Shown: in pieces, positions 5,489 to 7,263 of the stretch
Layout of the letters: every line of letters begins with the position of its first letter
How positions within the stretch are numbered: the stretch's first letter is position 1
NCBI GenBank assembly: GCA_028872975.1
Contig: JAGWNV010000129.1
Span: 1-7,263, forward strand
Reading direction: 5' to 3'
Length of the DNA: 7,263 nt
Origin: Acidobacteriota bacterium
GTDB lineage: Bacteria; Actinomycetota; Acidimicrobiia; Acidimicrobiales; UBA8190
Position numbers and translations under genes: made by a program
The notes under the pieces: generated by a model
Told to the model about the DNA's origin: nothing
The model's input: the letters and a program-made list of their open reading frames with translations, nothing else
Databases searched by the model: none

Positions 5489-5694
5489 AATGCCGACTCG
5501 TCGGCCCGGTCGCCGGAGGGCTCTGCCGGCGTCGAGGCCTCTGTCCCTTCGCCCGGTCCGTTCGAGCCTCCCTCTCGAAGCACAAGGCCGCCGGCTGGGG
5601 TTCGGGGCCGCCGCAGCGGGGCTGGCTGTGAACGACCCCACTCGTGAGCTTGACGACAGGAGCCTGGGGAGAACAAGGAGGGAAATCCTGGGGA

Positions 5695-6288
5695 CTACCT
5701 GTCGGTGTCGCCGTCGAGGAGCCGGAGGGCCAGGCGCCTGCCCCGGCCCTGGGACACGGCCAGGGTGACCCACAGGCGAAAGAGGCAGTCCAGGAGCTCC
5801 TCCTGGTCGGGACCGACGTAGACGGGACGGAGCCCCACGCCGGCGACGAGGGCCTCCACCGTGGGGCGGTCGGCCTCGGGGGCGGAAAAGAACATGTCGG
5901 CGGGCCGGCCCTCGAAGACGGGCCGGGCCATCACCTCGCCGCCGAGGGTGTTGAAGGCGCGGGCGTAGCGGACGGTGTCCGGGAGCGAGGCCCGGGCGTT
6001 CGCCACCGGGGCCCCCATGCGGTTGGTGGCGTCGACGACCAGGGCTCCGGCCAGGAGCTCGCCGTGGGCGGCGGCGAGGTCCGCCACCGCCGCCCCGGGG
6101 AGGGCCAGAACCACGACGTCGCCGGCCGTCAGGGCAGCGGGCACCGAGGCGACGCGGGCCCCAGAGCCGCCCGCCACGTCGCCCTCCTCGGGATGGCGCG
6201 AGCCGAAGGTCACGTCGTGCCCGGCGGTGGCCAGGGCTCTGCCCAGCACCCCGGCGATGAACCCGGTGCCCACGATGCCGATTTCCAT
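5695..6288 (-). CDS. NADPH-dependent F420 reductase-like NAD(P)-binding protein
   Basis: 197 residues from ATG 6288; GAGGAGGGG immediately upstream (AGGAGG at 6293-6298, 4 nt spacing) supports the start. The N-terminal Rossmann motif GIVGTGFIAGVLGRALA (4-20) fits G-x-G-x-x-x-G. It is followed by FGSRHP (28-33), where Ser30/Arg31 are placed to bind the 2'-phosphate of NADP. VVVLALP (58-64), VVDATNR (84-90) and YARAFNTLGGEVMA (108-121) match the F420-oxidoreductase (FNO-like) family, which passes hydride between NADPH and coenzyme F420. Length is close to the family norm of about 200-220. Many actinobacterial relatives have no proven F420 activity, so a general NADP-dependent oxidoreductase remains possible. 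It is cytoplasmic, with no signal. It is divergent from the six-cysteine secreted protein across 123 bp, and 391 bp separate it from the next minus-strand ORF. Confidence 0.85.
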   Translation of the reverse strand: MEIGIVGTGFIAGVLGRALATAGHDVTFGSRHPEEGDVAGGSGARVASVPAALTAGDVVVLALPGAAVADLAAAHGELLAGALVVDATNRMGAPVANARASLPDTVRYARAFNTLGGEVMARPVFEGRPADMFFSAPEADRPTVEALVAGVGLRPVYVGPDQEELLDCLFRLWVTLAVSQGRGRRLALRLLDGDTDR

Positions 6289-6331
6289 GTCCCCTCCTCG
6301 GGCTTGCCAGCCCCTGCCGGGTGCCTTAGGT

Positions 6332-6376
6332 TCGCAATCGCGGTTGCAGTAGGCGGATATTGCGACGGTAGGCGGA
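6332..6376. promoter_or_regulatory. Divergent intergenic region with inverted and direct repeats (candidate operator)
   Basis: A perfect 7-bp inverted repeat TCGCAAT (6332-6338) / ATTGCGA (6359-6365) encloses an imperfect palindrome GCAATCGCGGTTGC (6334-6347). A 9-bp direct repeat GTAGGCGGA occurs at 6349-6357 and 6368-6376, 19 bp apart, each copy preceded by TTGC. The block sits in the 123-bp space between the F420-reductase-like gene and the secreted-protein gene, where both promoters must lie. It is less GC-rich than its surroundings. I could not place -10/-35 boxes convincingly on either strand. Confidence 0.45.
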
Positions 6377-6411
6377 ATCCTTCCCGCTGATCAGGGCGGA
6401 GGTTGGCGGCG

Positions 6412-7014
6412 ATGCGACACATCGCGAGGCTGGCGGCTGCCTCGCTCCCGATGTCGGTCAAGGTCGTGCTGGCGGTGGGCACGGCCGTGGCGGTGGCATC
6501 GGGCGCGGCTACGGCCGGGCACGGGCCGAGACCGTTCGACGGCTCCTGGCGCGCCCTCACCCTCGAGGCACGGGCAGGGGGCCTGCCGGCGGCGGCCGGG
6601 AACCCGGCCCCGACCGCCCCCACCACGGTGCGGCCCGAACCGGCGCCCCCGCCTGTACCCGTCCCAGTCGTCCCGCTCCCCCCGCCGCCGTCGGTGCCCG
6701 TCGTGGTCGACACGGTCATCGCCCCTGCCACCGGCCCCGACGGCGGATGCCAGGCGGCGCTCTCCTACCTGTCCGCCAACGCCGCGCCCGGCTTCGTGGC
6801 ATCGTGCCCGCACGACGCCGGAGGACACGAGGCCACGACGGTCTGCGACGGCCCGCCGGACTGCGCGGCAGGGACGATGTTCATCTGGATCGCCGACCCC
6901 TGCCCGGCCGCCTACATGAACGAGGCGAGCAACAGCTGGGTGCTCATCGGCCGGAGCGATGCGCCCTGGGACCCCTATGGCTACTGCGGGGAGTCGGGTA
7001 ACCCCTTCGGCTGA
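6412..7014 (+). CDS. Secreted protein with proline-rich linker and six-cysteine C-terminal domain, function unknown
   Basis: 200 residues from ATG 6412; GGAGG at 6398-6402 with 9-nt spacing picks this start over the in-frame TTG at 6403, which abuts the GGAGG. The N-terminus is a signal peptide or anchor: basic MRHIAR, a hydrophobic stretch (about 17-34) and a possible cleavage site near ATA-G (about 35). A Pro/Val-rich low-complexity linker spans about 63-98. The C-terminal domain (about 110-200) has six cysteines at 113, 132, 145, 151, 164 and 192, enough for three disulfides. It also has distinctive segments CQAALSYLSANAAPGF, MFIWIADPCPAAYMNEASNS and a glycine-rich end. I have the impression that the P-C-x-A-x-x-N-E-A-x-N-S core recurs in actinobacterial exported proteins, but I cannot name a family or activity. 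It probably acts in the cell envelope or outside. It is divergent from the F420-reductase-like gene. Confidence 0.8.
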   Translation: MRHIARLAAASLPMSVKVVLAVGTAVAVASGAATAGHGPRPFDGSWRALTLEARAGGLPAAAGNPAPTAPTTVRPEPAPPPVPVPVVPLPPPPSVPVVVDTVIAPATGPDGGCQAALSYLSANAAPGFVASCPHDAGGHEATTVCDGPPDCAAGTMFIWIADPCPAAYMNEASNSWVLIGRSDAPWDPYGYCGESGNPFG

Positions 7015-7134
7015 GCGCGCGAGCGACCGCACCGGTTCCTCGTTCTCGTCCAAGAGACGCCGATGTTCGCCCTGTCGGTGATGTCGGCCATGTCCGACCG
7101 CTTCCGCAGCCAGGCCTGACGCGTCCGGACCGGT

Positions 7135-7147
7135 GCCCCGGCGGGGC
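7135..7147 (+). terminator. Weak hairpin downstream of the secreted-protein gene
   Basis: GCCCC-GGC-GGGGC is a 5-bp perfect stem with a 3-nt loop, about 120 nt after the stop and 35 nt before the next -10 element. It has no T-run. This is the only terminator-like structure seen between these two plus-strand genes, and it is weak evidence. Confidence 0.2.
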
Positions 7148-7181
7148 CGGGCTCGATAGGCGCCCTTCGAGAGGCCCCGGT

Positions 7182-7187
7182 TACACT
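7182..7187 (+). promoter_or_regulatory. -10 element (TACACT) for the gene at the right edge
   Basis: TACACT fits the actinobacterial TAnnnT -10 pattern. A transcript would begin about 7 nt downstream, at or next to the GTG at 7195-7197. No clear TTGAC-like -35 is present at 16-18 nt. The spacing to GTG is that of a leaderless transcript. Confidence 0.4.
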
Positions 7188-7211
7188 CCGGCCCGTGAGG
7201 GCACCACGCCG

Positions 7212-7263
7212 GTGACGGATGCTGCTGCCCCGGCGACGGCGAGCCCCCTGACGGTCCTGCGGG
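7212..7263 (+). CDS. Start of an unidentified gene, cut by the window end
   Basis: GTG at 7212 opens a frame through the window end: V(M)-T-D-A-A-A-P-A-T-A-S-P-L-T-V-L-R. GAGGG at 7197-7201 lies 10 nt upstream and could serve as ribosome site. The nearby ATG at 7219 in another frame stops after ten codons, which favours the GTG frame. An Ala/Pro/Thr-rich start is common in actinobacterial proteins. Seventeen codons are too few to name a product. A six-codon frame (GTG 7195 to TGA 7213-7215) overlaps its start by 4 nt, as described under findings. Confidence 0.5.
   Translation, partial: MTDAAAPATASPLTVLR

Larger units (their letters stand above)
5304..5694. other. 391-bp stretch without a convincing gene; structured leader candidate
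   Basis: Between the F420-reductase-like gene and the 25-codon ORF no open frame has plausible protein character; translations are Arg/Pro/Gly/Ser-rich. The stretch does hold structure. Besides the ribosome-site hairpin there is an 11-bp stem at 5452-5488, a 5-bp stem ACGGC-loop-GCCGT at 5434-5447 and the minus-strand octamer GCAAGACC (5370-5363). No clear promoter was found. The most likely role is the long 5' leader of the exporter transcript plus the 3' end of the upstream gene. Confidence 0.5.

Noticed and set aside
5555..5585. GTTCGAGCC on the plus strand, like a tRNA T-loop
   Set aside because: The flanking bases do not form a 5-bp T-stem and no acceptor or anticodon arm can be built.
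5197..5676. 159-codon minus-strand frame across the gap upstream of GDT1
   Set aside because: Composition is Pro/Arg/Gly-rich with no pattern, and it overlaps the exporter leader; no ribosome site.
5644..6390. Plus-strand 248-codon frame opposite the F420-reductase-like gene
   Set aside because: Antisense shadow with Gly/Arg/His-rich translation and no family features; the minus strand has a Rossmann protein with a good ribosome site.
6391..7053. Minus-strand frames of 173-220 codons opposite the six-cysteine secreted protein
   Set aside because: Antisense shadows caused by GC bias; the plus-strand frame has a signal peptide, ribosome site and ordered cysteines.

Overview
The window is GC-rich (roughly 70% or more) with strong G/C third-position bias. 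This bias produces many long out-of-frame open stretches that are not genes. Dense gene packing, a luciferase-like flavin/F420-type oxidoreductase, an F420-reductase-like NAD(P)-binding protein, a GDT1-family transporter with the E-L-P-D-K-T motif, and a probable leaderless start all suggest a high-GC actinobacterium. Acidimicrobiia is a reasonable guess, but the sequence alone does not prove it. I see no mobile element, CRISPR array, rRNA or tRNA gene.

Layout. Plus strand, 1-2636: the 3' part of a luciferase-like oxidoreductase (cut by the window edge), a cysteine-containing lipoprotein that looks like a beta-propeller, and a 108-residue PH-like protein. The last of these converges, only 22 bp away, on a minus-strand block (2659-6288). 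Read in its transcription direction, that block holds an NADPH-dependent F420-reductase-like protein (6288-5695), a gene-free stretch of about 390 bases, a possible 25-codon single-helix membrane ORF (5303-5226), a GDT1/TMEM165-family cation exporter (5' end problematic, stop at 4611), a 74-residue two-helix membrane protein starting 2 nt after it, a 96-residue small barrel-like protein (4312-4022), and a TrpB2-type tryptophan synthase beta chain (3909-2659) with its own apparent promoter. Plus strand, 6412-7014: a secreted, proline-linker, six-cysteine protein, divergent from the F420-reductase-like gene across a repeat-bearing 123-bp intergenic region. At the right edge a gene begins at about 7212 behind a TACACT -10 element.

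Most unusual area. The stretch 5120-5490 (minus strand) leads into the GDT1 exporter. The conserved first transmembrane motif of the exporter lies upstream of its first ATG, in a frame with no usual start codon. An in-frame TAG closes a 25-codon hydrophobic ORF, and that TAG overlaps a Shine-Dalgarno-like AGGAG. The 25-codon ORF itself starts 2 nt after a hairpin that would mask its ribosome binding site, and an alternative hairpin competes for the same bases. Further upstream are a strong 11-bp hairpin and the octamer GCAAGACC, which is the 3' signature of the manganese (yybP-ykoY) riboswitch. The 5' signature of that riboswitch is absent. Together this could be a metal-responsive leader controlling a Mn2+/Ca2+ exporter, or a simple sequence error plus GC-rich chance folding. 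Both readings are given below.

The genes do not form one obvious pathway. The GDT1 gene and the 74-residue membrane protein are the clearest functional pair. The standalone TrpB2 has no trpA or other trp gene in view.
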